Positions 53,832 to 61,515 of a stretch of DNA of 64,000 bases are shown in pieces. A program made the position numbers and the translations under genes. The first letter of the stretch is position 1; each line of letters begins with the position of its first letter. The notes under the pieces are model-generated. The model saw only the letters and a program-made list of their open reading frames with translations. It had not been told where the DNA came from and ran no database searches. The stretch is from JAJFUE01 sp041687335 (GTDB taxonomy: Bacteria; Sumerlaeota; Sumerlaeia; MVZB01): positions 62,001 to 126,000 of the forward strand of contig JAWLCE010000003.1 of NCBI GenBank assembly GCA_041687335.1. Reading direction: 5' to 3'.

Positions 53832-54278
53832 CTACCGTTTGGGCTCGACTTCATCCTCGAGCGGCAGGCCCTTCAGCCAGCGGCGCGCCTTCTCGCGATA
53901 CGGATTAAGGTTTTTCGATCCCAAAAACATCGCCAAGCCCGTAAACACCGCCAAATCATCGACCAGCCCGACGCCCCCCAGCAGCGCAAAAACATCCGCA
54001 ATCGCATCCGCCGGATAAACCAGATAGATCATGCTGGCCATGATCGCGAGCCGGTGCTTGACCGGCGCGTCCGTGTCGAGCAGGTAAAACCAAAGCCCCA
54101 CCAGCGTCGGCACGCCAGGCACGTAGGCCAGCACCGACCCCATCCCCGGCCGTGCCGCCGCCTTCTGCGAACGCGCCCCCTGCCCGCTCACCGCCATCGG
54201 CGCCGGCGCGACCACCAGCTCCCCTCGCCCGGGCGGCGGGATCACTTCCATGCGGGGCTTGCGCGGCAGGCTTCTCAT
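53832..54278 (-). CDS. DUF1232 (YkvA-like) membrane protein
   Basis: 148 residues from the ATG at 54278 (an in-frame GTG at 54296 is an alternative; no strong ribosome site). A disordered Pro/Ala N-terminus of ~45 residues is followed by the DUF1232 core, YLLDTDAPVKHRLAIMASMIYLVYPADAIAD, then a hydrophobic VFALLGGVGLVDDLAVF segment. Two membrane-spanning or membrane-inserted helices are likely. Function of the family is unknown. It lies 56 bases after the deaminase gene on the same strand, so probably at the end of a five-gene run starting with hisI. Confidence 0.82.
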   Translation of the reverse strand: MRSLPRKPRMEVIPPPGRGELVVAPAPMAVSGQGARSQKAAARPGMGSVLAYVPGVPTLVGLWFYLLDTDAPVKHRLAIMASMIYLVYPADAIADVFALLGGVGLVDDLAVFTGLAMFLGSKNLNPYREKARRWLKGLPLEDEVEPKR

Positions 54279-54334
54279 ACATTCAGCATAGGCCACATGG
54301 CATGCCGGGGCAAATGCGATCTCATCGCCAAATG

Positions 54335-55393
54335 CTACTTGTAACGCTCCAACGTCTTGGGGCTGTAGCGCGGCATCACCGTCACCGCCGGCGCCGCCAG
54401 CTTGCGCAATTTAACCCCCGCCATTTCGAACAACTGCTCGGTCATCTTATCGCTGACGTAGCCGTGGTGATAGATGACCTCGACGATGCCCGCGTTGATG
54501 ATCGCCCGCGCGCAGAACTGGCAGGGGCACAGCGTGCAGTAAAGCGTCCCCCCCGCGATCCGCACCCCATGCACCGCCGCCTGAATAATTGCGTTCTCCT
54601 CGGCATGCAGGGCAATGCACTCGGTCAGCCCCGCACCGGAATCGGCCATCGCCAGCCCGCGCGGGCAGCCCCCATCGCAACAGTTGGGGATCCCCTTGGG
54701 CGTGCCGTTGTAGCCGGTCGTCAGGATCTGCTTGTCGATCGTGATGACCGCCCCCACCCGCCGTTTGATGCAGTTGCTGCGTGTCGAGACCACCTCCGCG
54801 ATCATCATGAAATATTCATCCCAGTCCGGCCGCGGCAAAAAATGCGTGAACAGCTCACGCTTGAGAAACTCGACGACCTGCTCGCGGAATGCCTCGATCG
54901 TCCCGCCATTGTCGAGCTGCCGGTCGGCCAGCTTCCGGCAGGCCGCCAAAGACTGCGCCGCGGAATCGGCAGCCTCCATTTGGCGCATCTCCTGGGCGGC
55001 AAACTCCTCATAGGTCTGCGGGTCGCCTGCGCGCGCCCGCGTCACCGTCCGTTCAAAGCGCACCCGTGGATCGGCGTCGATGAAGACCATGATGAAGTCG
55101 GGCCGCGCCCGCAGCGCCTCGACCTCCGCCGGGTGCCGGATGCTCGTCACGACCCAGTTGCGCGAGTGATCGATGTGGTCAAGCGCGCGCTGGGCCAGCA
55201 CGGCTGAACCATGCTCGCGGCGCAGATCGTTGCCGACCGCGGTCAGGGCGTCAATCGTCACCTCGCCCCCGCGCGCGCGCACCTCTTCGCGGATCATGTC
55301 CGACAGCGACACATGCGCGAAACCCTTCTGCACGAGCAACTCCGCCATCGTGTCCTTGCCCGAGCCGAAAAACCCTGTCACGCCGACGATCAT
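54335..55393 (-). CDS. P-loop kinase-like/dCMP deaminase fusion
   Basis: 352 residues in two parts. Residues 1-~185 are a P-loop NTPase of the dephospho-CoA/nucleoside-monophosphate kinase type: GFFGSGKDT (7-15), and WVVTSIRHPAEVEAL with VFIDADPRVRFERT. Residues ~195-352 are a zinc-dependent dCMP deaminase: RSNCIKRRVGAVITIDKQI, LHAEENAI (His263, Glu265) and CTLCPCQFC (zinc Cys291 and Cys294). The deaminase half converts dCMP to dUMP for dTTP synthesis. The kinase+deaminase order is that of yeast Dcd1-like and of the anti-phage DcdV/AvcD proteins, though those are longer (~500 residues). The gene lies 17 bases after a membrane-protein gene, so a housekeeping role is as likely as defence. Confidence 0.88.
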   Translation of the reverse strand: MIVGVTGFFGSGKDTMAELLVQKGFAHVSLSDMIREEVRARGGEVTIDALTAVGNDLRREHGSAVLAQRALDHIDHSRNWVVTSIRHPAEVEALRARPDFIMVFIDADPRVRFERTVTRARAGDPQTYEEFAAQEMRQMEAADSAAQSLAACRKLADRQLDNGGTIEAFREQVVEFLKRELFTHFLPRPDWDEYFMMIAEVVSTRSNCIKRRVGAVITIDKQILTTGYNGTPKGIPNCCDGGCPRGLAMADSGAGLTECIALHAEENAIIQAAVHGVRIAGGTLYCTLCPCQFCARAIINAGIVEVIYHHGYVSDKMTEQLFEMAGVKLRKLAAPAVTVMPRYSPKTLERYK

Positions 55394-55410
55394 GATTGCA
55401 TCCTTCGATT

Positions 55411-56283
55411 TTAGTGTGCGCTATCAATCCAATGGAGCGGTCGGATGATATCACCCGGGCTGAACGAACCATTGGTCGGATCATAGCTGTAGTTGCCGAT
55501 TTGCTCATCCGCCAGCGCCGGCAGCGCTTCCAGATCCAGATTCAGCACGCCGTCGGGACCACGTGAAACCAGCCAGCCGCGCTGGCCGTCGGTGGCATAA
55601 AACAGGGGCTGTGGCTCCAAATCGACCTTAAACGAATACATCCCCATCCCCAGCATGGCAAAGCTTGCCGGCAAAAATAACTGGGATCCGTAATGAAAGG
55701 CATCTGCTGACAATGTTTCTTGGGAAAGCTGCAAAGCGCTGAGCCCCATTGGAAGTTGGCCATTTTGATCCTTAAATGCTTCAATCTCCACGGCCAATTG
55801 CCGCATCCGTTCCTTCTGAGTGGTTACTTCAATTCGAACACCCGGTTCGTTGAGTACTTTGGGAAAGGAATAGGAGGCGGGAATGGAAATCAGCATCAGG
55901 ATCACGATTGCGCGGGCGGACCAAAGATAAAATCGAGGCGCATCTGGGATTCTCCACCCCAGGGATGGCTTGAATAACAAGATCGGCAGGGCAATCATAT
56001 AGGCAAGCAGGTGCGCGCCCAGAAACCAAAAAACCGGCAGTGCGATCATCATTTTCAGTCCCGGGCGCACGAACCGAAAAGCGCTGCCTCCATGCGTTTT
56101 TGCCATACTGGCCCCCGCCATCCAGGCTACCAACAGCCAGACCCAGAAAAGATAGAACCAGACAGCGGTAAAAGGGAAAGCATTATATGACAAGGTCACA
56201 CTGCAATGCTGACATGCAAAGGCAGCCGGCGCACCAGCAACCAGCCAAAGGTGAATGAAGCACAATTGCCTGAAACCTTGCAT
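55411..56283 (-). CDS. Membrane protein with pseudopilin-like C-terminal domain
   Basis: 290 residues from the ATG at 56283. Signal-like N-terminus ending near AFA-C, followed by a CQHC pair (residues ~24-27), then three transmembrane helices (about 40-60, 75-105 and 120-145). A periplasmic domain of ~140 residues ends with NYSYDPTNGSFSPGDIIRPL. That ending is a type II secretion-like pseudopilin C-terminal pattern seen in PVC-type bacteria. Overall plan resembles the protein at 37024-38418 (helices, then a pseudopilin-like tail) without clear sequence similarity. Base composition here is visibly more AT-rich than in its neighbours. Function unknown. Confidence 0.68.
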   Translation of the reverse strand: MQGFRQLCFIHLWLVAGAPAAFACQHCSVTLSYNAFPFTAVWFYLFWVWLLVAWMAGASMAKTHGGSAFRFVRPGLKMMIALPVFWFLGAHLLAYMIALPILLFKPSLGWRIPDAPRFYLWSARAIVILMLISIPASYSFPKVLNEPGVRIEVTTQKERMRQLAVEIEAFKDQNGQLPMGLSALQLSQETLSADAFHYGSQLFLPASFAMLGMGMYSFKVDLEPQPLFYATDGQRGWLVSRGPDGVLNLDLEALPALADEQIGNYSYDPTNGSFSPGDIIRPLHWIDSAH

Positions 56284-56329
56284 TCTTACACCCAACGCGC
56301 AATCGAGGTCTTCGATGCATGAGCTGATT

Positions 56330-57550
56330 TCATTGGCTTACATCGCGTTCGGTCCTGGGAGCATCAACTTCGAAATTCCCCTCGACACGGCCGGTTGGCC
56401 GCAGCGCTTCGTGCTCGCTGGGTGAATCAACGATCATGTTGTTGACGAAGACGATCCCACGCCCCGGCTCGCCGCTCAGCACCAGCGCACCCGGGCGCAC
56501 CGTGGCGAACATGTTGCCCGTGATGATTGAGTTGGATGCGCCCTCGATCATGATCCCACCGGCTCGGTCCTGCTCCCCGCGCCGGGTGCGACCCTCGGCA
56601 AGGTAGCTATTGGTGAAATTGTTGCCGCTGACGGCGAGCCGTCCGGTCAGCATACCCAGCCTCAGCCCGAAATCACGCTGCAGCACAAAATTGTTCGCGC
56701 TGATCGTGCAGCCGTGGGCATTGCGCAGGTCGATCCCGCTGTCGTTATGGGCGATCATATTGGCGCTCAGCGTGAGGCCGTAGCAGTCGCGATCCAAAAT
56801 GATCGCCGAGCCGTTGCATTCCTCGATCATGTTGCCCGACACGACCGAGCCGTAGGTGTTCTCGATCACCACGCCGTGTCGCAGGTGGTCGTCAATGTTG
56901 TTGCCGGTCATGCACAGATTGAAGCCATCAATAAAGCGCAGCGCGTCCTGGTTCTCCTCGAACTGATTGGCGGACACGATCAGGTCGTGCCCACCAAGGG
57001 CATTGATTCCCGCGCCCTTGTTGTAGGTGATCAGGCAGTCGCTCACGCGCGGATCTTCATAGCACTCGTCGAGCACGATCCCATTGCCGCCGTGCTCGCT
57101 CACGGTCAGGTTCCGCAGGAAGATTTCATTGACCTGGTCGGCGAGGATGCCATCGCCGCTCTTCTCATTGCCGGTGATGCGCAGGTCGCTCAATTGGATG
57201 CGCCACTGGCGCGCGTTCTGAGGCCGCGGCCCGGGTGCGTCAACCCTCAGGATGAGCGCCGGCTCCCCCGCCTCGTTCAGGTTTTTGATATGGGTGGCCG
57301 TGCCCGACCCGCGCAGCGTGAAGTCCCGACGCGCAGAAATCACGAGCGGCTCGCGGATCTCGAACGTCCCCGGCGGCAGGATCACGATTCCGCCCTCGTC
57401 CGGCACCGCGTCGATCGCCGCCTGCAGGCTCGGGAAGTTGATCGCCTCGATGGCGGGGATCGCACCCGGCAGGCGAGGTTCCGCCGCCTGCGCGACCGTC
57501 GCCAGCAGGACTGAAATGACCAAGGCAGCTCTGCAGTTCATCGCTTTCAT
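56330..57550 (-). CDS. Secreted right-handed beta-helix protein (NosD/pectate-lyase-like)
   Basis: 406 residues with GGAGGG before the ATG. Signal peptide at 1-22 (ALVISVLLATVAQAAE). An opening strand set, INFPSLQAAIDAVPDEGGIVILPPG, is the usual start of pectate-lyase-superfamily helices. Regular NosD-like coils follow: NRFDG-type turns such as VSANQFEENQDALRF, MIEECNGSAIILDRDCYGLT and NNFVLQRDFGLRL. No catalytic residues of a named lyase family could be assigned. Secreted or periplasmic carbohydrate-binding or -cleaving role is inferred. Lies 20 bases after hisI and 46 before the next membrane-protein gene. Confidence 0.8.
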   Translation of the reverse strand: MKAMNCRAALVISVLLATVAQAAEPRLPGAIPAIEAINFPSLQAAIDAVPDEGGIVILPPGTFEIREPLVISARRDFTLRGSGTATHIKNLNEAGEPALILRVDAPGPRPQNARQWRIQLSDLRITGNEKSGDGILADQVNEIFLRNLTVSEHGGNGIVLDECYEDPRVSDCLITYNKGAGINALGGHDLIVSANQFEENQDALRFIDGFNLCMTGNNIDDHLRHGVVIENTYGSVVSGNMIEECNGSAIILDRDCYGLTLSANMIAHNDSGIDLRNAHGCTISANNFVLQRDFGLRLGMLTGRLAVSGNNFTNSYLAEGRTRRGEQDRAGGIMIEGASNSIITGNMFATVRPGALVLSGEPGRGIVFVNNMIVDSPSEHEALRPTGRVEGNFEVDAPRTERDVSQ

Positions 57551-57570
57551 CGGTCACCCTCCAGATTTGA

Positions 57571-57996
57571 TCAATCCTCTTCCACCATCTCCAGCGCCCC
57601 GTCCGCGATCCGGCGATAGTAGCAGCCCGAGCGCGCACGCCCGTCCAGCCCCTTGGTGTGGCAGGCCCCCTGGCCCAGCGGGCGCACAAGGTAAAGCAGC
57701 GAGTTCTGCTCACAGTTGACCCGCGCCTCCACCAGTTCCAGCGTGTCGCCGCTGGTCTTGCCCTTGACCCACAACTCATTGCGCGAGGTGCTCCAGAAGG
57801 CCGCCACCCGATGCTGGAGTGTATATTCCAGCGCCACCCGATTGGCGTAGGCCAGGATCAGCACCTCGCGTGTGGCCGCATCCTGCACCACCACCGGCAG
57901 CACCGACTGCCCCGCCCGCGCCACCTTCTCCAGCTTGTCGAAATCCAGCGCCAGCTCGGCGCCTTCCTCAAGTTCCTTGTGATCCATCAAGCTCAT
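57571..57996 (-). CDS. hisI: Phosphoribosyl-AMP cyclohydrolase
   Basis: 141 residues from the ATG at 57996, where GAGG lies six bases upstream; an ATG two codons earlier overlaps it. Third step of histidine synthesis, opening the purine ring of PR-AMP. The core VLILAYANRVALEYTLQHRVAAFWSTSR, LWVKGKTSGDTLELV and the Zn/Mg-binding CEQNSLLYLVRPLGQGACHT segment are intact. The C-terminal GCYYRRI region matches stand-alone HisI enzymes; no HisE domain is fused. No other his genes are adjacent. Confidence 0.95.
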   Translation of the reverse strand: MSLMDHKELEEGAELALDFDKLEKVARAGQSVLPVVVQDAATREVLILAYANRVALEYTLQHRVAAFWSTSRNELWVKGKTSGDTLELVEARVNCEQNSLLYLVRPLGQGACHTKGLDGRARSGCYYRRIADGALEMVEED

Positions 57997-58173
57997 CTTC
58001 ATCCTCGTTTTCTTCAGAACCTGACCGCCCGGGCCTCTCTTGGCGCTCCCCTTTTCTTGCCATTGCACCGGCCGCGGCGCCATGCCAGAATATGGCTTGA
58101 CGCTCGCCTGCCGGGCGCCCCGGCGCGCGGCGGACCCGCCCGCATACTAGAACAAGCGCAGTGAGGTTGAAAC

Positions 58174-59190
58174 ATGATTCTGGTCATGAAGTCAGGCTGT
58201 CCGCAGGACCAGATCGACGAGGTGCTCCGTCGCATCGAGGAGCTGGGTTACCGGGCCCACCCCATTTTCGGCGTCGAGCGCACCGTCATCGGCTGCGTCG
58301 GCCGCGAGGACAAGTCGCCGCTCCAGTCGCTCGAGAACATGCCCGGCGTCGAGAGCGCCATCCCGATCCTCAAGCCCTACAAGCTGGCCGGCCGCGAGTT
58401 TCACCCCCAGTCCTCCCTGCTCGACGTGGCGGGCGTGCCCGTCGGCGGTCGCCAACTGACCCTCATCGCCGGACCCTGCTCGGTGGAATCGCGCGAGCAA
58501 ATACTCGAGGTATCCGAGGCCGTCAAGGAAGCCGGCGCCCAGTTCCTGCGCGGGGGCGCCTTCAAGCCCCGCACCTCCCCCTACGCCTTCCAGGGGCTGC
58601 GCGGCAAGGGTCTGGAATACCTGGTCGAGGCCCGCGAGCGCACCGGCCTCAAGATTGTCACCGAGATTGTCAACGTCAACGACCTCGACGAGATGCTGGC
58701 CGCCGACGTCGACGTGCTGCAGATCGGCGCGCGCAACTGCCAGAACTATGCCCTGCTTGATGCCGTCGGCCGCTCGGGCCGTCCCGTGCTGCTCAAGCGC
58801 GGCATGTCGACCCTCATCAGTGAGTTTCTGATGGCTGCCGAATACATCCTCAGCCACGGCAACTACAACGTCATCCTCTGCGAACGCGGCATCCGCACCT
58901 TCGAGACCGCCACCCGCTTCACGCTCGACCTCAACGCCGTCCCTGTCATCAAGCAGCATTCGCACCTGCCCATCATCGTCGACCCCAGCCACGGCACCGG
59001 CCATTGGGACCTTGTCGAACCGATGGCGCGCGCCGCAATTGCCGCCGGAGCCGACGGCCTCGCGATCGAAGTCCACCCCAACCCCAGGCTGGCGATGAGC
59101 GACGGTGCCCAGTCGCTAAAGCCCGAAAAGTTCGCTCACTTGGTCGGCGAGGTCCGCAAGATCGCAATGGCCATGGATCGGGAGCTCTGA
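58174..59190 (+). CDS. aroF: 3-deoxy-7-phosphoheptulonate synthase (AroA-I-beta type)
   Basis: 338 residues. It condenses PEP and erythrose-4-phosphate to DAHP, first step of the shikimate pathway. An N-terminal ferredoxin-like (FL) regulatory domain (about 1-70, MILVMKSGCPQDQIDEVLRR) precedes the TIM barrel, with IAGPCSVESREQI, LRGGAFKPRTSPYAFQG, IGARNCQN, LLKRGMS and IIVDPSHGTGHW. This is the Thermotoga/Bacillus-type enzyme; the FL domain is the aromatic-amino-acid feedback site in that group, so feedback inhibition is likely. Divergent from hisI. Confidence 0.95.
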   Translation: MILVMKSGCPQDQIDEVLRRIEELGYRAHPIFGVERTVIGCVGREDKSPLQSLENMPGVESAIPILKPYKLAGREFHPQSSLLDVAGVPVGGRQLTLIAGPCSVESREQILEVSEAVKEAGAQFLRGGAFKPRTSPYAFQGLRGKGLEYLVEARERTGLKIVTEIVNVNDLDEMLAADVDVLQIGARNCQNYALLDAVGRSGRPVLLKRGMSTLISEFLMAAEYILSHGNYNVILCERGIRTFETATRFTLDLNAVPVIKQHSHLPIIVDPSHGTGHWDLVEPMARAAIAAGADGLAIEVHPNPRLAMSDGAQSLKPEKFAHLVGEVRKIAMAMDREL

Positions 59191-59212
59191 AAGCGCCCCC
59201 CCTCGGGCTGCC

Positions 59213-60385
59213 TCAGCGGCGGGTTTCCTCAAGTATCGCCACCAATCGCGGGACCAGCCGCTCAACGTCAAACTGCTCGGCGATGCTGGCGCGGGCGGCT
59301 TCGCCCAGCCGCCGGCGCTCGGCGGCATCTCCAAGCAGCAGCACGACCGCCGCGGCAAAGGCGCCAGCCTCATCGGCGACCAGGCAATCGCGCCCCGCCT
59401 CCAGCGGCAGCCCGTCCAGCGACAGTCCCGTCACCACCATCGCCTTGGCCATGAAGGCGGCCTCCATCACCTTGTTTTTGATCCCTGTCCCCTGCCGCAG
59501 CGGTGAGACCACCACCGCCGCGCGCGCCACCTCATCCTCCATCCGCTCCACCGGCCCCGTCACGATCACGTCCGCCCCCGCCAGCTCCGCCACCGCGGCG
59601 GTCGGCGAGCGCCCCGCCAGCACCAGCCGCGCCCCCGGCCGCGCCGCCCGCACCAGCGGCCAGATTTCATGCGCCAGCCACAGCGCCGCATCCTCGTTGG
59701 GGGGGTAATCCATCACCCCGCTGAACAGCACGACCCCATCCTGCTCGCGCTCGGGCGCGGGTCGAAAGGCCTCCGCGTCCACGCCGGTGGGCAGCACCTC
59801 CACCCGCGTCCCCGGCGCGATCCGGCGCATCTCCTCGGCGTCGATCGGCGAGACGGCAAAAACCCGCTCGCTGGCGCCAAAAATTGCCCGCTCCATCGCC
59901 CGAATCTTGCGCCACTGCAGCCACTCCCCCAGCCCGCCGTTCGCCTGCTGGCGCCGACGGTGCCCCAGCGACAGGCAGTCGCGCGCCATCAGCAGCATCG
60001 GCGCCCCCGGCCGTCGCGGCAGATGCTGGGCGCTCATGATCCCCCAGGCGAGGATCGCGTCCCAGCCCCCCCCGTCCAGCTCACGCGCCACCAGCCGACG
60101 AAACTCCGGCGAGTAGAACCGGTTCGGCCACGGCCGCCCCTCGGTCAGGCACGCCAGCGCCTGCAACGGCTTGCGCCGCGCCCGCCACGGCGCCGCCTCC
60201 ACCCGCATCCCCCACGACTGAAACAACGCCAGCCCCTCGCGCCACTCCCCCTCATCCTCCGGGCGGATCGTCAGCATCGTCAGCTCGAGCCGCGGCGCCA
60301 GGTGCTTCAGAAAATGAAAAATCGGCCCCACATGGCCGTCTCGTGGCGGGAACGGAAAGGCGTGGCATAGGGTCAGCACTTTCAT
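59213..60385 (-). CDS. GT4-family glycosyltransferase (Stp1-like, EPS-associated)
   Basis: 390 residues from the ATG at 60385; the open frame continues upstream through the dut gene in another phase. Opening MKVLTLCHAFPFPPRDG, a middle RDCLSLGHRRRQQANGG, VLPTGVDAEAFRP, LFSGVMDYPPNEDAALWL and SPLRQGTGIKNKVMEAAFMAKAMV closely follow the sugar transferase family associated with PEP-CTERM/EpsH exopolysaccharide loci. Another element of the dispersed EPS pathway. It lies seven bases after dut, so it is co-transcribed with dut and the Clp-N gene. Confidence 0.87.
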   Translation of the reverse strand: MKVLTLCHAFPFPPRDGHVGPIFHFLKHLAPRLELTMLTIRPEDEGEWREGLALFQSWGMRVEAAPWRARRKPLQALACLTEGRPWPNRFYSPEFRRLVARELDGGGWDAILAWGIMSAQHLPRRPGAPMLLMARDCLSLGHRRRQQANGGLGEWLQWRKIRAMERAIFGASERVFAVSPIDAEEMRRIAPGTRVEVLPTGVDAEAFRPAPEREQDGVVLFSGVMDYPPNEDAALWLAHEIWPLVRAARPGARLVLAGRSPTAAVAELAGADVIVTGPVERMEDEVARAAVVVSPLRQGTGIKNKVMEAAFMAKAMVVTGLSLDGLPLEAGRDCLVADEAGAFAAAVVLLLGDAAERRRLGEAARASIAEQFDVERLVPRLVAILEETRR

Positions 60386-60392
60386 GAATCGG

Positions 60393-60878
60393 TCATGATC
60401 TCCCCGTGTGCCCGAAGCCGCCGTCGCCGCGCTCGCTCCCGGGCAACTCTTCGGCCTCGACCCAGCGCAGCCGCTCCACGCGCGCCAGCACCAGTTGGGC
60501 GATCCGATCGCCGCGCCGGATCGTGAATGGCTCGCTCGAAAAGTTGAACAGCAGAATCCCCACCGGCCCGCGGTAATCGGCATCGATCGTCCCCGGGCCG
60601 TTGAGCATGCCGATGCCGTGGCGCAGCGCCAGCCCCGAGCGCGGCCGCACCTGAATCTCAAACCCCGCCGGGATCGCCACGCGCAGCCCCGTCGGCACCA
60701 GCGCCCATCCCCCCGGCGCCAGCACGAGCGGCTCGCTGGCAGGCACCGCCGCGCGCACGTCCAGCCCCGCCGCCCCCGCCGTCTGGTAATCGGGCAGCTC
60801 AATATCCTCGCAGCCCGGCTCGCGGCGGATGTGGACGATCGAGGCCTCGGTGCGGTCGCGCATGGCTATGTCTTCCAT
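60393..60878 (-). CDS. dut: dUTP diphosphatase
   Basis: 161 residues from the ATG at 60878 (AGGAAA six bases upstream). Hydrolyses dUTP to dUMP, preventing uracil in DNA and feeding dTMP synthesis. The trimeric dUTPase motifs are all visible: AGLDVRA, RPRSGLALRHG, NGPGTIDADYRG, RRGDRIAQLVLA and the C-terminal GFGHTGR arm. Sits between a Clp-N-domain protein gene (13 bases) and the glycosyltransferase gene (7 bases). Its product, dUMP, is also that of the dCMP-deaminase fusion gene 5 kb away. Confidence 0.96.
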   Translation of the reverse strand: MEDIAMRDRTEASIVHIRREPGCEDIELPDYQTAGAAGLDVRAAVPASEPLVLAPGGWALVPTGLRVAIPAGFEIQVRPRSGLALRHGIGMLNGPGTIDADYRGPVGILLFNFSSEPFTIRRGDRIAQLVLARVERLRWVEAEELPGSERGDGGFGHTGRS

Positions 60879-60891
60879 AGTGTTTCCTGTC

Positions 60892-61389
60892 TCAGTGAAT
60901 TCCGATGAAGCGCCCAATGGCGCGCATCAGGCGGCGACGGCGCGAATACTGCTCGCGCACATGCCAGTAGGTCCGGGTCCAGCCCTCGCGCGGGTCGATC
61001 GCATGGCGCGCCAGGCAGACGCTGGCGGTGCACTGCCCATCCAGCACCAGCGCCAGCGACAGGTGTGCCGAGCAGACCTGCCCCGAGCGCATCTCGCCGG
61101 CAATCCGCCAGGCCCGGTCCATCACCCGGCGCACGTCGGCATCGGGCCGATAAAGCTCCTCCAAGCGCCCCGGTCCCGGCTCCAGCGCCCGCGTCAGCTC
61201 CCCGCGCACTCGCTCCGCGTCCACCTCCAGCCGATCCAGCCCGACCAGCTCATCCTCCTCGTCGCGCCGCAGTAACCCCAGCAGCAGCAACTCTGGGTTG
61301 ATCAGGTCATGGCCCCAACACTCCGCCTCCTCCAGCGCATACGCCAGCACGTCAAACAGGTCGGGCGAGAAGGGCGGAACGTAGAGCAT
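60892..61389 (-). CDS. Stand-alone Clp N-domain protein
   Basis: 165 residues from the ATG at 61389. Two Clp-N helical repeats can be seen, FSPDLFDVLAYALEEAECWGHDLINPELLLLGLL and DVRRVMDRAWRIAGEMRSGQVCSAHLSLALVLDG, shown here in part, as in the N-terminal domain of ClpA/ClpC. There are no AAA+ domains. Free Clp-N proteins such as ClpC-like adaptors or inhibitors exist in actinobacteria and plants; a role in binding a Clp ATPase or its substrates is a reasonable guess. The C-terminal ~30 residues are very basic (REQYSRRRRLMRAIGR). Confidence 0.72.
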   Translation of the reverse strand: MLYVPPFSPDLFDVLAYALEEAECWGHDLINPELLLLGLLRRDEEDELVGLDRLEVDAERVRGELTRALEPGPGRLEELYRPDADVRRVMDRAWRIAGEMRSGQVCSAHLSLALVLDGQCTASVCLARHAIDPREGWTRTYWHVREQYSRRRRLMRAIGRFIGIH

Positions 61390-61410
61390 GCAACATCCCC
61401 ATCGGTCGCG

Positions 61411-61440
61411 TTGCCGGTGCCGTTCAATTTCCACTATAAA
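61411..61440 (+). promoter_or_regulatory. Candidate sigma-70 promoter of ligA
   Basis: TTGCCG and TATAAA with an 18-base spacer, 76 bases before the ligA start codon, in the divergent region. Confidence 0.45.
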
Positions 61441-61515
61441 GGATGTGCCGGGATGATGAAAATGGAATGTCGGCGGCGCAAGAAACCGATTATCTCCCAT
61501 AGCCCGAGGTCATCC

